Virus record (IMG/VR): IMGVR_UViG_3300042465_003868
Span: 1-33,718 of that record
Length of the DNA stretch: 33,718 nt
From: a virus
Reading direction: 5' to 3' (one strand)
In this document: positions 16,027-23,256 of the stretch, piece after piece
How positions within the stretch are numbered: the first letter of the stretch is position 1
Layout: each line of letters begins with the position of its first letter
Program-made: the position numbers and the translations under genes
Notes under the pieces: model-generated
The model's input: the letters and a program-made list of their open reading frames with translations, nothing else
Database searches by the model: none
Told to the model about the DNA's origin: nothing

Positions 16027-16835
16027 CGCCTTCCCCCTTCGATCTGGACCAGCCCGAGCTGCTGCTTGCTGGCTTGGATCATTTCGTACGCCTTGGCCCC
16101 CGCTTCCTTGGTCCGGCGGGCCTTGGCCTGCGCGGGGGATTCAACCTCGCCGGTCGGACTCTGGCCGTAGCCCTTGAGGGCCCACCCGTCGGTCATCGCG
16201 TTGCGGAGCGTGGCGAGCCAGTCGGTGCGCTTGGTCTGCTTGGAGTGGGACCAATCCCGGACCCGATCCCATGCGTACGCGAGCTGCTCGCCCGTGAATC
16301 CTTTTCCGGCTGCCCACTCCAAAGCCCGAATCGACTGGTCACCGGAGAGCTCGTCGGGACACACACACGACCGCGGAGCGGGCGGTGTCTTTACTTCGCT
16401 TCGCTCCCCTTCCCTTTGCTTGGCTTCCCTTGGCTTCCCTTCCCTAATGCCCCCGTTGGCGGACGACGGCGGACGGCGGGTGCCATCGTCCGGACACGGG
16501 CTGACTGTGGCAATCTTCAAAGTGCCCCTATCTACCCGTTTTTGAAGGAAATCCGGGAGGTGGTCGGCCCAGTCATGGATCACCAAACGGTGGGTACCGC
16601 AGCGGTCGATCCACCCAGCATCGACCAGCGCCGACACCAGCTCGCCGGGCTCTCCGCGCCAGTCCATCTCGGCCTCGAGATCCATGTCCCCCCATCGTCC
16701 GACATCGCCGGACGGTGACTGCTCCATCGTGAAAAGCCATAGGAGCTCAAGAGTCCCGACCGTTTCAGCCCGGCTGAGGCCAGTCGCTTGCATGAGTCGG
16801 CGAAATTTAGGACTGCGCGTTGCGGTGAGCTTCAT
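16023..16835 (-). CDS. Phage replication initiator-like protein
   Basis: The 270-residue product starts at the ATG at 16835; longer in-frame starts run through a hairpin and were rejected. Residues 1-105 have a winged-helix look (KFRRLMQATGLSRAETVGTL, then VSALVDAGWIDR, then VIHDWADHLPDF), as in phage O-type and DnaD-like initiators. A charged, low-complexity linker follows (about 120-150), encoded by tandem DNA repeats. The C-terminal helical region is where partner proteins would bind. It is followed by a loader-like gene. Its role in origin melting is inferred from the layout. Confidence 0.65.
   Translation of the reverse strand: MKLTATRSPKFRRLMQATGLSRAETVGTLELLWLFTMEQSPSGDVGRWGDMDLEAEMDWRGEPGELVSALVDAGWIDRCGTHRLVIHDWADHLPDFLQKRVDRGTLKIATVSPCPDDGTRRPPSSANGGIREGKPREAKQREGERSEVKTPPAPRSCVCPDELSGDQSIRALEWAAGKGFTGEQLAYAWDRVRDWSHSKQTKRTDWLATLRNAMTDGWALKGYGQSPTGEVESPAQAKARRTKEAGAKAYEMIQASKQQLGLVQIEGGRR
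16409..16444. repeat. Iteron-like tandem repeats inside the initiator gene
   Basis: TTGGCTTCCC occurs twice in tandem (16420-16429 and 16430-16439), and CTTCCC occurs four times starting at 16409, 16424, 16434 and 16439, so spacings are 15, 10 and 5 bases. The DNA is strongly pyrimidine-rich on the plus strand. Lambda-type origins lie inside the initiator gene at the codons for the linker, which is exactly where this lies. Origin function is inferred. Confidence 0.45.
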
Positions 16836-16847
16836 CGGTCGTGCCCC

Positions 16848-16889
16848 AAAAACAGAGCCGCCCGGCCGGGATTGCTCCAGACCGGGCGG
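16848..16889 (-). terminator. Attenuator-like hairpin before the replication genes
   Basis: A perfect 8-base stem (16882-16889 with 16858-16865, 16-base loop) is followed on the minus strand by CTCTG and then five T (16852-16848). The T run is offset by 5 bases, so it may be a weak terminator. It lies 13 bases upstream of the initiator start, between the helicase group and the replication group of the same strand, so termination or attenuation there could separate the two groups in time. Confidence 0.4.
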
Positions 16890-16982
16890 GTACGTGACCA
16901 ACGGATGCGAGGCCGAGGGTTCACGATATGAACTGTTTCAGGAACGCAGTTATCCATCAGAACTCCACGACCTCGCCCCCTC

Positions 16983-17011
16983 ACCATACCCGAATCCGCC
17001 GCCCCATTCAA
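16983..17011 (-). promoter_or_regulatory. Candidate promoter for the replication operon
   Basis: On the minus strand TTGAAT (17011-17006) and TATGGT (16988-16983) are separated by 17 bases, each matching 4 of 6 consensus positions. It would read into the 148-base leader of the initiator gene. An imperfect operator-like repeat, AACTG (16931-16935) with CAGTT (16947-16951), lies downstream. Weak matches, so confidence is low. The rest of 16890-17007 shows no gene. Confidence 0.3.
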
Positions 17012-17388
17012 CCCGCGCGAAGTTCGGCGACCCGCTCAATCAGCACCTCAGCCCGCCGAATGTACTCCCGTTCCATCATCTCGGGGTCCAGGTCGACAAA
17101 GTGTGTCCACATCGCGTAGTTCTTCGACCCGAACCACGCCGAGTCGCGATGGATCTGGCCCATGATGGCGTCGAGCTCGTTGCCGAACAGCGCCGCCTTT
17201 CGAGGCCTGCTCTTCGGGTGCGGGTCGAGCGCGCGAATACGGGTCACGTTGCGCTCCACGAAGCCCTCGGCGAGCCGAAGGCAGTTGAAGGCATCGCGGA
17301 TCACCTCGTTGGCCAGCTCGTCGTAGAGGCCGCGGCGCGTGTGCTCGTGGCGATCGGCGCCGAAGGTGGAATCGACGGTTTCTGTCAT
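17008..17388 (-). CDS. Hypothetical helical protein
   Basis: The 126-residue product starts at the ATG at 17388. It is mostly helical and charged, with several aromatic residues in a WFGSKNYAMWTHFVDL segment (about 84-99) and a long C-terminal helix. No membrane segment, cysteine motif or known family is visible. It lies 8 bases after the MazG-like gene and is the last gene before the hairpin-containing leader of the replication operon. Confidence 0.6.
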   Translation of the reverse strand: MTETVDSTFGADRHEHTRRGLYDELANEVIRDAFNCLRLAEGFVERNVTRIRALDPHPKSRPRKAALFGNELDAIMGQIHRDSAWFGSKNYAMWTHFVDLDPEMMEREYIRRAEVLIERVAELRAG

Positions 17389-17396
17389 CGGGTGCC

Positions 17397-17663
17397 CTAC
17401 TTCATTGCGCTGCGCACAAGGAAGTCGTCCCCGGCGCACTCGAGCTGCTGAGCCAGCCGCATCGCCACCGCGGCAACTTGGATCGCTTCACGCTGGACTG
17501 AAAACCGCTTGTTGGCCCGAATCGCATCGAGCAGTTCGGCCACCTCCTCGGCGAGTACGCCATAAGCTTCGTGCGTCGACGTGAACCAGCCGTACTTGCG
17601 GGATGATTCGTCGGCTTCGTCTTGGATGGCCTTGGCGACGAGCTTGGCGTCCTTCTTCGTCAT
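17397..17663 (-). CDS. MazG-like nucleotide pyrophosphohydrolase
   Basis: The 88-residue product starts at the ATG at 17663, sharing an A with the preceding TAA. It contains STHEAYGVLAEEVAELLDAI (about residues 29-48) and then REAIQVAAVAMRLAQQ (about 58-73). The EExxE motif and a second helix with a conserved acidic residue fit the short MazG-like proteins of phages. Enzymes of this superfamily cleave nucleoside triphosphates to monophosphates and pyrophosphate, and in phages are proposed to adjust nucleotide pools or the stringent response. Here the second metal-binding acid is less clear, so activity is not assured. Confidence 0.65.
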   Translation of the reverse strand: MTKKDAKLVAKAIQDEADESSRKYGWFTSTHEAYGVLAEEVAELLDAIRANKRFSVQREAIQVAAVAMRLAQQLECAGDDFLVRSAMK

Positions 17664-19858
17664 TAGAAAAGCCTCCCCTGCCCGCTGGCTACGGAAAGGT
17701 TCTCGCACGCCGCCTTGAAATAGCTGGGCTTCAGCTCGGCCCCGACGAATCGCCGACCGCAATCGAGAGATACGACGCCCTCTGATCCGATGCCGGCAAA
17801 TGGCGAGAGCACGAGATCTCCGGGGTTGCTCCACAGCTTGAGCGCGCGGCGAATCACCTCGATCTGAAGCGGACAGATGTGCCGCTCGTCCTCGTGGTCG
17901 CGTGCGCTGCGGAATTGCAGCGTGTCGCTCGGGTTGATGTCCATCCAAACGGGCGATGCGTACCGCTGCCACAGCGACACAGGGAACTCTTCGGACGTGT
18001 GCGACACGCGCTCGAGGTTTTCGCCCGGCTTGCGCATCGTGACGAGGTAGTCCGGAATGCCCTGCCGAGAGAGGCACGAATCCTTCTTGATCTGCTTGTG
18101 GAGCAGTCCAAGCGCCTTCGTACGCTGCATCGCGGTAACGGGGTCCTTCCAGATGCACACCTGCGAATGCAGAATCCAGCCCGCATCCTCGAACGCGCGA
18201 ATCAGCATCCCGCGAAAGTCCTTCAGCCCGATGAATCCGTCGCGGGCCTTTGACGAGGGAAGATCCATGCAGTGAAACGAAACGAGCCGGCCAGGCTTCG
18301 TCACCCGGTAAAGCTCCGGGATCAGGAATTTGAAGTGATCGAAGAATTCATCCTCATCGGTGCAGTTGCCCATGTCTCGAGCGTCGTCGGTGTAGGTGTA
18401 GAGCGACGCGAAGGGAGGGGAAAACACCGAGTACCCGATGCTCTCGTCGTCCATCTTCCGCAGCACCTCTACGCAATCGCCATGGTGCATCGTCCATCCG
18501 TCACCCGTCCGAACCGCGCCCGTTTCGATCGTGTCGAGCCGTTCCGATTGTCCGCCGATCTCTTCGATCATCGTTTCCCTCATCATGCCGACCATCTCGC
18601 GGGCCATCTCGTCCGCCGCGGCCTGCTTCTTTTGAATGTTTCGGAGTACCGCCGCCTCGATGTCGGTCGATACGATGTGCACTCGAACAGCCTCCTTCTG
18701 GCCGAACCTCCAGCACCTTCGCACCGTCTGATAGAACTGCTCCCACGAGTGGGACAGACCGACGTAGGCGATGTTGTGGCAATGCTGCCAGTTCATGCCG
18801 AAGCCAGCGATCTTCGGCTTGGTGACGAGGGCTCGATGCGTACCGTCCGAGAACCCAATCAGCCGAGAACGCTTATCGTCCTCTGAATCCGACCCAGCGA
18901 CCTGAACGGCGCCCCGGATAGACTCGGTGAGCATGTCACCTTCGTCGTTAAGCTCGGCCCACACGAGCCAAGCCTCGTCGTCCGCATTCGCGAGCTCGGC
19001 CACCCGCTCGACTCGGCGGCTCATAGTCTTTTTTCGAGCCTGCCGCTGCGAGTTGATGTCGAGCACGGGAAGGGCAAAAAGCTCACCCTCCTGCACGATA
19101 TCGGTCGTGATGTGATGCTCGATGAACTCGAGCGAAGGCAGGTTGAATCCCGCATCGTCGTATCCGATGTCGGACGGCTTCTGGATCATGACGGCCCACG
19201 ACGCGACCCATGACCAGAAATCGCTCTTCGCGTGCCCCTTGAGTCGCCAGTCCTGCGTCTTAGCCGCATCGTGGACGAAGAAGCGGGCCAGCATCTCCAT
19301 CGTCGACATCACGCCCAGAAACTCGGCATGATTGCCCAGCTCGGTGTGATCGTTCGGGGCCGGCGTCGCGGTACACGCCAGCCGGTACGGGATGCAGGCC
19401 GCACCCTCGATGATGGCAGTCCGGATCTTTCCAGTCTGGCTCTTGAGGATCGACGACTCGTCGAGCACGAGTCCGGCAAACAGGGAAAGGTCGAACCGGT
19501 GCAGCTGCTCGTAGTTCGTGATCGTGATGTGCCCGCACTGGCTGCCGTCCCGATTGACGGTCGCCTCGATCCCGAAGTTGGCAGCTTCCCGCGCGGTCTG
19601 CTCTGCCACAGCAAGCGGCGTCAGAATCAGGACGTTGCCGGGGATCTGCTCGGCCCACGCGAGCTGCTGGATCGTTTTCCCGAGTCCACAATCCTCAAAA
19701 AGCGCGGCGCGGCCCTTTCGGAGCGCCCACCGAACGATGGCCGCTTGCCACGGGAACAGGTTGGGATTCAGGTCTTTCGCCTCAAAACCCACTGAAGCGG
19801 CCCGCACCGCCTTTGCTTGAATAAAACTCGAATAGTCCACTTGCATCTCTCCTCCCAT
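17663..19858 (-). CDS. SF2 helicase / DNA methyltransferase fusion
   Basis: The 731-residue product starts at the ATG at 19858 (TGATG overlap with the regulator). The N-terminal half is a superfamily 2 (SNF2-like) motor: Walker A DCGLGKT (56-62), motif II LDES (132-135), motif III TATP (163-166), then a second RecA-like lobe with KIAGFGMNW and motif VI QTVRRCWRFGQ. The C-terminal third is a DNA amino-methyltransferase with SPPF (480-483) before FAGIG (687-691), the beta-class order; SPPF is common in N4-cytosine enzymes but does not exclude N6-adenine. It could protect phage DNA from restriction, drive replication, or both. No endonuclease partner is seen. Confidence 0.85.
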   Translation of the reverse strand: MGGEMQVDYSSFIQAKAVRAASVGFEAKDLNPNLFPWQAAIVRWALRKGRAALFEDCGLGKTIQQLAWAEQIPGNVLILTPLAVAEQTAREAANFGIEATVNRDGSQCGHITITNYEQLHRFDLSLFAGLVLDESSILKSQTGKIRTAIIEGAACIPYRLACTATPAPNDHTELGNHAEFLGVMSTMEMLARFFVHDAAKTQDWRLKGHAKSDFWSWVASWAVMIQKPSDIGYDDAGFNLPSLEFIEHHITTDIVQEGELFALPVLDINSQRQARKKTMSRRVERVAELANADDEAWLVWAELNDEGDMLTESIRGAVQVAGSDSEDDKRSRLIGFSDGTHRALVTKPKIAGFGMNWQHCHNIAYVGLSHSWEQFYQTVRRCWRFGQKEAVRVHIVSTDIEAAVLRNIQKKQAAADEMAREMVGMMRETMIEEIGGQSERLDTIETGAVRTGDGWTMHHGDCVEVLRKMDDESIGYSVFSPPFASLYTYTDDARDMGNCTDEDEFFDHFKFLIPELYRVTKPGRLVSFHCMDLPSSKARDGFIGLKDFRGMLIRAFEDAGWILHSQVCIWKDPVTAMQRTKALGLLHKQIKKDSCLSRQGIPDYLVTMRKPGENLERVSHTSEEFPVSLWQRYASPVWMDINPSDTLQFRSARDHEDERHICPLQIEVIRRALKLWSNPGDLVLSPFAGIGSEGVVSLDCGRRFVGAELKPSYFKAACENLSVASGQGRLF

Positions 19859-20076
19859 CATAGTTCCAAGTCCTCCCCTTCCGGGTCCCCGATCACCATC
19901 TTGACGCCAAGCGCCCTGAGCAGCGCATCGGCGTTGATGACGGACGGGATGTGCCCCTTGTACCAGGTGCTCACGTTCTGTTGACTGAGCCCCGCCTCGC
20001 GCCCGATCTCGGAATACGTCTTGCCCGAGCCCCGGATCGCGCGGCGGATGGCTTTCGTAAAGAGTGTCTTTCTCAT
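19858..20076 (-). CDS. XRE-family helix-turn-helix regulator
   Basis: The 72-residue product starts at the ATG at 20076; an in-frame TTG at 20112 lies inside the -35 box and is rejected. The segment TYSEIGREAGLSQQNVSTWY (about residues 19-38) is a classical Cro/CI-type helix-turn-helix. There is no C-terminal protease domain, so it is Cro-sized. No ribosome binding site precedes the ATG, and the candidate -10 box ends 6 bases upstream, so the mRNA may be leaderless, as for lambda cI from PRM. It faces the divergent rightward operon across an inverted repeat, the expected operator. Confidence 0.85.
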   Translation of the reverse strand: MRKTLFTKAIRRAIRGSGKTYSEIGREAGLSQQNVSTWYKGHIPSVINADALLRALGVKMVIGDPEGEDLEL

Positions 20077-20082
20077 GCCGGC

Positions 20083-20112
20083 ATCGTAACCGGCCCGATC
20101 GAGCCCCGTCAA
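20083..20112 (-). promoter_or_regulatory. Leftward promoter of the regulator operon
   Basis: On the minus strand TTGACG (20112-20107, 5 of 6) and TACGAT (20088-20083, 4 of 6) are 18 bases apart. Transcription would start about at the ATG at 20076. The -35 box overlaps one half of the inverted repeat. Confidence 0.55.
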
Positions 20113-20145
20113 CTATTTTTATTGGACCCGCATTTTTTAGTTGAC
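20108..20145. promoter_or_regulatory. Inverted-repeat operator between divergent operons
   Basis: GTCAACTA at 20108-20115 and its exact reverse complement TAGTTGAC at 20138-20145 are 22 bases apart around an AT-rich core (T runs at 20116-20120 and 20133-20138). Each half contains a TTGAC -35 element, one for each direction, so a bound regulator would cover both promoters. The likely ligand is the adjacent XRE regulator. Confidence 0.6.
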
Positions 20146-20169
20146 TCGGCTTGCGAGGTGGCCGATAGT
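20141..20169 (+). promoter_or_regulatory. Rightward promoter
   Basis: TTGACT (20141-20146, 5 of 6) and GATAGT (20164-20169, 4 of 6) are separated by exactly 17 bases. The start of transcription would fall near 20176, just before the AAGGAGG ribosome binding site (20178-20184) of the first rightward gene. Confidence 0.65.
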
Positions 20170-20189
20170 GGGCCTCGAAGGAGGACGCC

Positions 20190-20726
20190 ATGTCCGCAAA
20201 CACCGAACGCGAGATCCGACTGACCGAGATCCCCACCGAGCTGCGCAACCTGCGCGCTGAGATCGAGCGGTGGCGCGAGGCGCACGCCCTTGCCTTGACG
20301 CGAGCCGGCGAGCTCGAGCGCCAATTCAAGGCCGCCGTCGAGGCCCGCGACGCCGCCCGCAAGACAGTCGACGACCTCACCGACCACTGCGATGCGCAGG
20401 CCCGCAGGATCGCCTCCCTTGAGCTGGACTGCCAAGCGCACGTCACGGTTTCCGACGACTGGCGGCGCCGGGCGCAGGCCAACTTCAGCCGCGCCGACAA
20501 GCTGGCCGAGTGGATCGAGCAGCAGGCGAAAGACTGCGACTACAGCCCCTCCGACCTGTCGGACCTACTCCTCTCTGCGGGCGTCGAGTGCCGGTCCTGC
20601 GACGGTGCCGGCTTCATCCGCGACGAAGAGTTCATCGGCGATCCCGGCTCATGGACCGGCTACCGCACGCGCAACGTGACGGACGACTGCTCGGTGTGCC
20701 TCGGCGTGGGGAAGCTGCTCCGATGA
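20190..20726 (+). CDS. Coiled-coil protein with DnaJ-like zinc motif
   Basis: The 178-residue product starts at an ATG 5 bases after AAGGAGG. Residues 10-110 are a charged coiled coil. The C-terminus has two CxxCxGxG elements, CRSCDGAG (about 134-141) and CSVCLGVG (about 167-174), like the zinc-binding repeats of DnaJ. The two pairs can bind one zinc ion. It is the first gene of the rightward operon, so it is probably made early. Function is unknown. Confidence 0.75.
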   Translation: MSANTEREIRLTEIPTELRNLRAEIERWREAHALALTRAGELERQFKAAVEARDAARKTVDDLTDHCDAQARRIASLELDCQAHVTVSDDWRRRAQANFSRADKLAEWIEQQAKDCDYSPSDLSDLLLSAGVECRSCDGAGFIRDEEFIGDPGSWTGYRTRNVTDDCSVCLGVGKLLR

Positions 20727-20845
20727 AGCCCTACATCTGCGCCGTCTGCGACGAAATGCGCGATGCGCTCGACAGCCCTCCGACGCGACGCGAGTGCGAC
20801 CACGAGCTCGTGTGCGAGGAGTGCGGCGAGGGGGGCGAGCAGTGA
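20723..20845 (+). CDS. Tiny zinc-ribbon protein
   Basis: The 40-residue product starts at an ATG that overlaps the previous stop (ATGA). It reads MKPYICAVCDEMRDAL and later LVCEECGEGG, giving two CxxC pairs spaced by about 25 residues with Cys and His between, a likely zinc site. It is acidic. No function can be assigned. Confidence 0.6.
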   Translation: MKPYICAVCDEMRDALDSPPTRRECDHELVCEECGEGGEQ

Positions 20846-21027
20846 GCGGCATGTATCGTGATCGGGCTCATTGCTCGCTGTCGATAGGCGAGTGCGCCAA
20901 CACCGCCTGCGATCGGTACGTCTCGGAGACGGTTCTGCGTCTCGCAAAGAAGGCCAAGCTGCCCATCGGTTGGGCGGACCTGAAGACGAGCAAGTGCGGT
21001 TATGTGCCGCGGGAGGGGGAGCGATGA
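20842..21027 (+). CDS. Tiny cysteine-containing protein
   Basis: The 61-residue product starts at a GTG overlapping the previous stop (GTGA); an ATG at 20851 is an alternative. Cysteines near residues 11, 18, 23 and 53 and one His suggest a zinc site. The pattern HCSLSIGECANTACDRYV is followed by a basic helix. It is coupled to its neighbours on both sides. Unknown function. Confidence 0.55.
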   Translation: MSGMYRDRAHCSLSIGECANTACDRYVSETVLRLAKKAKLPIGWADLKTSKCGYVPREGER

Positions 21028-21236
21028 TCGGTGGAGCACCGCAGGCAGAGCGCGACGCGCGTCGCAGACAAGAGGTCCGCGAACAGCGCCGTTACGAGAT
21101 CGCGCGGGATTGCTTCGCAGCGGAGCGCGCGGCGTTCAATGTGGCATCCGACATGGACTACAACGACAAGGCAGGGGCGCGCAACGCCGTCGAAGCCGCC
21201 GACGCGCTTCTCGCTGCGCTGGAGGGCAAGCGATGA
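21024..21236 (+). CDS. Small charged helical protein
   Basis: The 70-residue product starts at an ATG overlapping the previous stop (ATGA), with GGGGGAG upstream. It is an Arg/Glu/Ala-rich helical protein (RDARRRQEVREQRRYEIARD near residues 9-28). No family was recognised. It is the fourth gene of the tightly coupled rightward run. Confidence 0.55.
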   Translation: MIGGAPQAERDARRRQEVREQRRYEIARDCFAAERAAFNVASDMDYNDKAGARNAVEAADALLAALEGKR

Positions 21237-21613
21237 ACTTTCTCATCGGAATGAACGGCCTCGGAGTCGTCTCGATCATCATCGGCGGTGCTGTGCTCGG
21301 TTTCTCGGTGCTCGCCGCCTTCGGCGCGGGCCTCGGGATGATCCTCAACGGCCAGATCCGCCGCGAACAAGAAGAGCGCGAGAGCGAAGCCGTCGCCGAG
21401 GCGATCATGCGGCGCCAGTACCAGGCGAAGCCGCCTCCGCGACCGATCGGGCACGTCCGGCCGATGTCGCACGCCAGGCGGCTCGAGCTCGACCTCGACA
21501 CGATGACGATCGACGACATCCGCCGCGCCATCGACAGTTTTTCGGAGCCGGGAGTTCCGGCACCGATGCCCGCCATGCCGATCAGATTGGGTGACGGCGA
21601 GGCGCATCCGTAA
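21233..21613 (+). CDS. Membrane-anchored small protein
   Basis: The 126-residue product starts at an ATG overlapping the previous stop (ATGA). Residues 1-38 are hydrophobic (MNFLIGMNGLGVVSIIIGGA and on), giving one long or two short membrane segments. A charged coiled coil follows (about 40-60), and a polar C-terminus rich in Pro. It probably faces the cytoplasm with its C-terminus. Function is unknown. Confidence 0.6.
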   Translation: MNFLIGMNGLGVVSIIIGGAVLGFSVLAAFGAGLGMILNGQIRREQEERESEAVAEAIMRRQYQAKPPPRPIGHVRPMSHARRLELDLDTMTIDDIRRAIDSFSEPGVPAPMPAMPIRLGDGEAHP

Positions 21614-21636
21614 GCGCAGCGACAAATGCGTGGATG

Positions 21637-21687
21637 GCCCCGCCCGCCCACTACGGGACTCCAGGGGTGGAGGTCAACGGGCGGGGC
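21637..21687 (+). promoter_or_regulatory. Structured leader of the recE-recT genes
   Basis: A perfect 10-base GC-only stem (21637-21646 with 21678-21687, 31-base loop, with a further CCAC/GTGG pairing inside) fills the 96-base gap before recE. No T run follows, so a standard terminator is unlikely. It could be a processing site or slow polymerase before the recombination genes. Confidence 0.45.
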
Positions 21688-21709
21688 TGGCTCGGACTTA
21701 GGAGAAGAG

Positions 21710-22546
21710 ATGGACTCGATCGTGTTTGACTTGCCGATGAGTGACTACCGCGCCGCGGAAGGCGTATCGGCGACGACCCTGAAGAACATGCAGCGCAGCG
21801 CGGCCTACGCGCGTCTGTCGCCGTCGAAGGACAGCGAAGCGAAGGCGTGGGGCTCGGCGGTGCATACGGCGGTGCTGGAGCCCGAACAGCTCAAGATCCG
21901 CTACGGCATTGACCCGGAGCATCCCGACGGCGGCTACCCGAGCGGGTGGCGCAACACGAAGGACTACAAGGCGCAGGTCGCCGAGCACCTGAAGATGCGC
22001 GAGGGGCTGCTCACGCGCGAGGAGTGGGACGACATCGGTCGCATCGTCGAGAACGTGGCGGCCCACGAGATCGGCGCCCAGCTTTACGAGATCGAGGGGT
22101 TCCGTGAAGTGTCGATCTTCGCGCCGGACCAGGAGACGGGGCTCGTCCGCAAGGTCCGGCCTGACTGGCTCATCCCGAGCGCGCGGATGATCGTCGACGT
22201 GAAGACGTGCCGGGACCACCGGCCGGGTCCATTCGCGCGGGCGTGCCGGCAGTACGGCTACCACATCAGCGCCGCCTACTACCTCGACACGGCGAACGAT
22301 GCGATCGAGGTCGAGCACTACGTCTTGCTGGCGATCAACTCGGAGGCGCCCTTCGAGGTCGCGGCCTACACGCTTGACAGGGACAGCATCGAGCAGGGAA
22401 GGAAGGAGTACCGCGAGGCGCTGGCGAAGTTCGCAGCGTGCAAGCGGGTGAACGATTGGCCGGGCGGGTCGGGCAAGATCGAAGAGATCCGCCTCCCCGA
22501 CTGGTCGATCGACTACTACAAGAGCGAAGGAGTAGAAGGATGGTGA
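21710..22546 (+). CDS. RecE-like exonuclease (PD-(D/E)XK)
   Basis: The 278-residue product starts at the ATG at 21710 behind AGGAGA. It shows the RecE / exonuclease VIII signature: a histidine in WGSAVHTAVLEPE (H52), then RPDWLI (D152) and IVDVKTC (D163-x-K165), followed by the QYGYHISAAYYLD motif. These are the metal-binding and catalytic residues of the PD-(D/E)XK fold. The enzyme resects double-stranded DNA 5' to 3' to leave single strands for the annealing protein encoded next, whose start overlaps it. Together they form a phage recombination module. Confidence 0.85.
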   Translation: MDSIVFDLPMSDYRAAEGVSATTLKNMQRSAAYARLSPSKDSEAKAWGSAVHTAVLEPEQLKIRYGIDPEHPDGGYPSGWRNTKDYKAQVAEHLKMREGLLTREEWDDIGRIVENVAAHEIGAQLYEIEGFREVSIFAPDQETGLVRKVRPDWLIPSARMIVDVKTCRDHRPGPFARACRQYGYHISAAYYLDTANDAIEVEHYVLLAINSEAPFEVAAYTLDRDSIEQGRKEYREALAKFAACKRVNDWPGGSGKIEEIRLPDWSIDYYKSEGVEGW

Positions 22547-23247
22547 TGGCAACTGCGACGGATACGAAGGCGGCCGAGATCGTGCCGACCGACAAGGAGC
22601 GCAACTTCGCGCTGGCGCAGCGTGAGGCGACGGCATTGGCGAACAGCTCGCTCGTGCCGAAGGAGTTCCAGGGCAACGTGGCGAACGCGCTGATCGCGCT
22701 CAACCTCGCACGACGCACGGGCTTCGACGCCCTGATGGTGATGCAGAACCTCGACGTGATCCACGGTCGCCCGAGCTTCCGCGCCACGTTCCTGATTGCC
22801 TGCGTCAACGCCTGCGGGCGGTTTACGCCGCTTCGGTACAAGGTCGAAGGGACGGGCGACGCGAAGACCTGCACGGCCTACGCCCACGACAAGGAGACGG
22901 GCGAGCTCGTGGATGGCCCGCCGGTCTCGATCAAGATGGCGAAGGACGAGGGCTGGTACGGGAAGAACGGGTCCAAGTGGAAGACCATGGAGGATCTGAT
23001 GTTGCGATACCGGGCGGCTGCGTTCTTCGCGCGGACGGTCGCGCCCGAGGTGGCGCTCGGCATGATGACCTCGGACGAGATCGAGGACATGCGGACGCCG
23101 CGGAGCGAGAAGCCGACTGCCATGAGCGCATCGGAGGCGCTGGCCGCGGCTCGAGACGTGACGCCGCCGAAGCCCGAGGCCGAGCGCGTGGTGGATGAGG
23201 TCGACGCGGTGTTCGGTCTGGATGGCGAAGAGCCGGACACCTTCTAG
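22540..23247 (+). CDS. RecT-family single-strand annealing protein
   Basis: The 235-residue product starts at the ATG at 22540, which overlaps the recE stop; GAAGGAG is upstream. The stretch ARRTGFDALMVMQNLDVIHG with RPSFRATFLIACVNACGRF (about residues 55-93) is the hallmark of RecT annealases, and the motif DLMLRYRAAAFFARTVAPE follows (about 148-166). The acidic C-terminal tail (EVDAVFGLDGEEPD) is also typical. It anneals complementary single strands made by RecE and promotes strand invasion. The pairing with RecE makes the call firm. Confidence 0.9.
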   Translation: MVMATATDTKAAEIVPTDKERNFALAQREATALANSSLVPKEFQGNVANALIALNLARRTGFDALMVMQNLDVIHGRPSFRATFLIACVNACGRFTPLRYKVEGTGDAKTCTAYAHDKETGELVDGPPVSIKMAKDEGWYGKNGSKWKTMEDLMLRYRAAAFFARTVAPEVALGMMTSDEIEDMRTPRSEKPTAMSASEALAAARDVTPPKPEAERVVDEVDAVFGLDGEEPDTF

Positions 23248-23256
23248 TTACGAGGA

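Noticed and set aside
16950-16958. DnaA-box-like TTATCCATC in the leader of the replication operon.
   Set aside because: Two mismatches to the consensus and a single copy only.
17663-20500. A 945-codon frame for the helicase-methyltransferase beginning at 20500.
   Set aside because: The part upstream of 19858 is antisense to the rightward first gene and overlaps the regulator and both promoters.
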